Source: Candidatus Melainabacteria bacterium GWA2_34_9
Lineage (GTDB): Bacteria > Cyanobacteriota > Vampirovibrionia > Gastranaerophilales > UBA9971
Length of the DNA stretch: 8,216 bases
Assembly (NCBI GenBank): GCA_001784535.1
Contig: MFRJ01000078.1
Coordinates: 30,558 to 38,773, forward strand
Direction: 5' to 3'
This document shows, piece by piece, positions 7,525 through 8,216 of this stretch (its first letter is position 1; each line of letters starts with the position of its first letter). Position numbers and translations under genes: made by a program. Below the pieces are notes generated by a model. It searched no databases. It saw only the letters and a list, made by a program, of their open reading frames with translations, and was not told where the DNA came from.

Positions 7525-7641
7525 ATGAATATTCCTGAAATAATTTCAATGGTTTTTATTTTTTCAATAGTATTATTTATGGGATATTTACTAATAAAAT
7601 TCCTTTTAGATACCCGAAAATCAATTAACAAAATGCAATAA
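7525..7641 (+). CDS. Very small single-pass membrane protein (38 aa), unknown function
   Basis: Not recognised. The 38-residue frame starts at ATG 7525, one base after the stop of the 87-residue gene, and ends at TAA 7641. It has a short N-terminus (MNIPEIIS), one hydrophobic helix (about 9-28) and a basic tail with Lys32, Lys36 and Arg31, which by the positive-inside rule places the C-terminus in the cytoplasm. A strong AGGAG lies seven to eight bases before the ATG, inside the upstream gene; this is the main evidence that it is translated. It is followed 28 bases later by the gyrB start. Similar size and shape are seen in membrane-complex accessory subunits and in type I toxins, but nothing here selects between these. 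Confidence 0.55.
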   Translation: MNIPEIISMVFIFSIVLFMGYLLIKFLLDTRKSINKMQ

Positions 7642-7657
7642 TAATTATTAAAAATAT

Positions 7658-7662
7658 AAGGA
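7658..7662 (+). promoter_or_regulatory. gyrB ribosome binding site that decides the start
   Basis: AAGGA lies seven bases before GTG 7670 but 19 bases before the in-frame ATG 7682. The spacing strongly favours the GTG as the true start, adding four residues. Confidence 0.7.
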
Positions 7663-7669
7663 TTCAATT

Positions 7670-8216
7670 GTGGACACAACAATGACAGAAAAAACAGATC
7701 AATACAACGCGAGTAATATTCGTATACTGGAAGGTCTGGAAGCCGTAAGACTAAGACCGGGCATGTACATTGGCTCAACCAGCCAGAGAGGCTTGCATCA
7801 TCTTATTTACGAAATCGTAGATAATTCTATTGATGAAGCACTCGCAGGATTTTGTACGGAAATAAAAGTAAACATAAATAAAGATGAAAGCATTACAGTT
7901 ATAGATAACGGCAGGGGAATTCCTGTTGACGTAAAAGAAGATTCAGGGAAATCTGCTCTTGAAATAGTACATACTGTTCTTCATGCCGGCGGAAAATTCG
8001 GAGACGGCGGATATAAAGTTTCCGGTGGGCTTCACGGCGTTGGTGCTTCCGTAGTAAACGCTCTTTCTGAAAAAATGATTGTTGAAGTTTCCAAAAACGG
8101 CTGGATGTACAAACAAACTTACCTTAGAGGTGAGCCAACTTCCCCTGTTCTTAAGGAAAATGAAACCACAGAAAGAGGAACAAAAACTACTTTCTGGCCT
8201 GATCCGGAAATTTTTA
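7670..8216 (+). CDS. gyrB: DNA gyrase subunit B (N-terminal part, cut by window edge)
   Basis: ATPase subunit of DNA gyrase, which introduces negative supercoils using ATP. About 182 codons are visible of some 640-800, covering the first part of the GHKL ATPase domain. Seen: LEGLEAVRLRPGMYIGS, the Mg-ATP motif EIVDNSIDEALAG with its key Asn, DNGRGIPV, the ATP-lid region LHAGGKFGDGGYKVSGGLHGVGASVVNALS, and RGTKTTFWPDPEIF. The GTG start at 7670 is chosen from the ribosome-site spacing; an ATG start at 7682 would remove four residues. ParE of topoisomerase IV shares these motifs, and the discriminating C-terminal insert is out of view, but the wording fits GyrB better. It lies 28 bases after the 38-residue membrane protein gene and is probably cotranscribed with it from the extended -10 promoter at 7169, unless a promoter inside the small genes is used. 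Confidence 0.93.
   Translation, partial: MDTTMTEKTDQYNASNIRILEGLEAVRLRPGMYIGSTSQRGLHHLIYEIVDNSIDEALAGFCTEIKVNINKDESITVIDNGRGIPVDVKEDSGKSALEIVHTVLHAGGKFGDGGYKVSGGLHGVGASVVNALSEKMIVEVSKNGWMYKQTYLRGEPTSPVLKENETTERGTKTTFWPDPEIF

Noticed and set aside
7506..7778. 90-codon minus-strand frame across the 38-aa gene and the gyrB start
   Set aside because: Overlaps the conserved gyrB N-terminus in antisense; the plus-strand frames have good ribosome sites and it has none evident.

Overview
The window looks like a piece of a low-GC bacterial chromosome, most likely a non-photosynthetic relative of Cyanobacteria (Vampirovibrionia/Melainabacteria type). This is inference. It rests on a cyanobacterial-looking ATP synthase beta subunit, on the beta and epsilon genes (atpD-atpC) standing as a pair without the gamma and alpha genes upstream (the split layout of Cyanobacteria), and on a PilB/GspE-type N-terminal domain protein next to them. 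A single-gene phylogeny of AtpD or GyrB would settle it.

Left part, minus strand (read right to left, 3736 to 1): a degenerate GspE/PilB-like ATPase, then atpD, atpC and the start of gatD (the glutamine amidotransferase half of the MurT/GatD lipid II amidating enzyme, cut by the window edge). Gaps of 32, 2 and 16 bases suggest one transcript that joins a secretion/pilus-type pseudo-ATPase, the catalytic end of the F1 ATPase and a cell-wall enzyme.

Middle, minus strand (4336 to 3837): two tandem paralogous DUF378 small membrane proteins, each followed by a terminator-like hairpin. A divergent AT-rich promoter region (4337-4579) separates them from glmS.

Right part: glmS on the plus strand (complete, all catalytic residues present) feeds UDP-GlcNAc and peptidoglycan synthesis. 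It converges on a minus-strand DUF805 membrane protein. The 273-base convergent gap is almost filled by a 242-base MITE-like element with hairpin-bearing terminal inverted repeats and a second hairpin inside. A divergent promoter region (7064-7259) then leads into a plus-strand run: two unrecognised small membrane proteins (87 aa, and a 38 aa one that is easy to miss) and the 5' part of gyrB, which most likely starts at a GTG.

I see no tRNA, rRNA, CRISPR array, prophage or transposase gene. Most of the window is housekeeping. The parts that deserve attention are the eroded PilB-like protein, the MITE-like element and the small membrane pair before gyrB.
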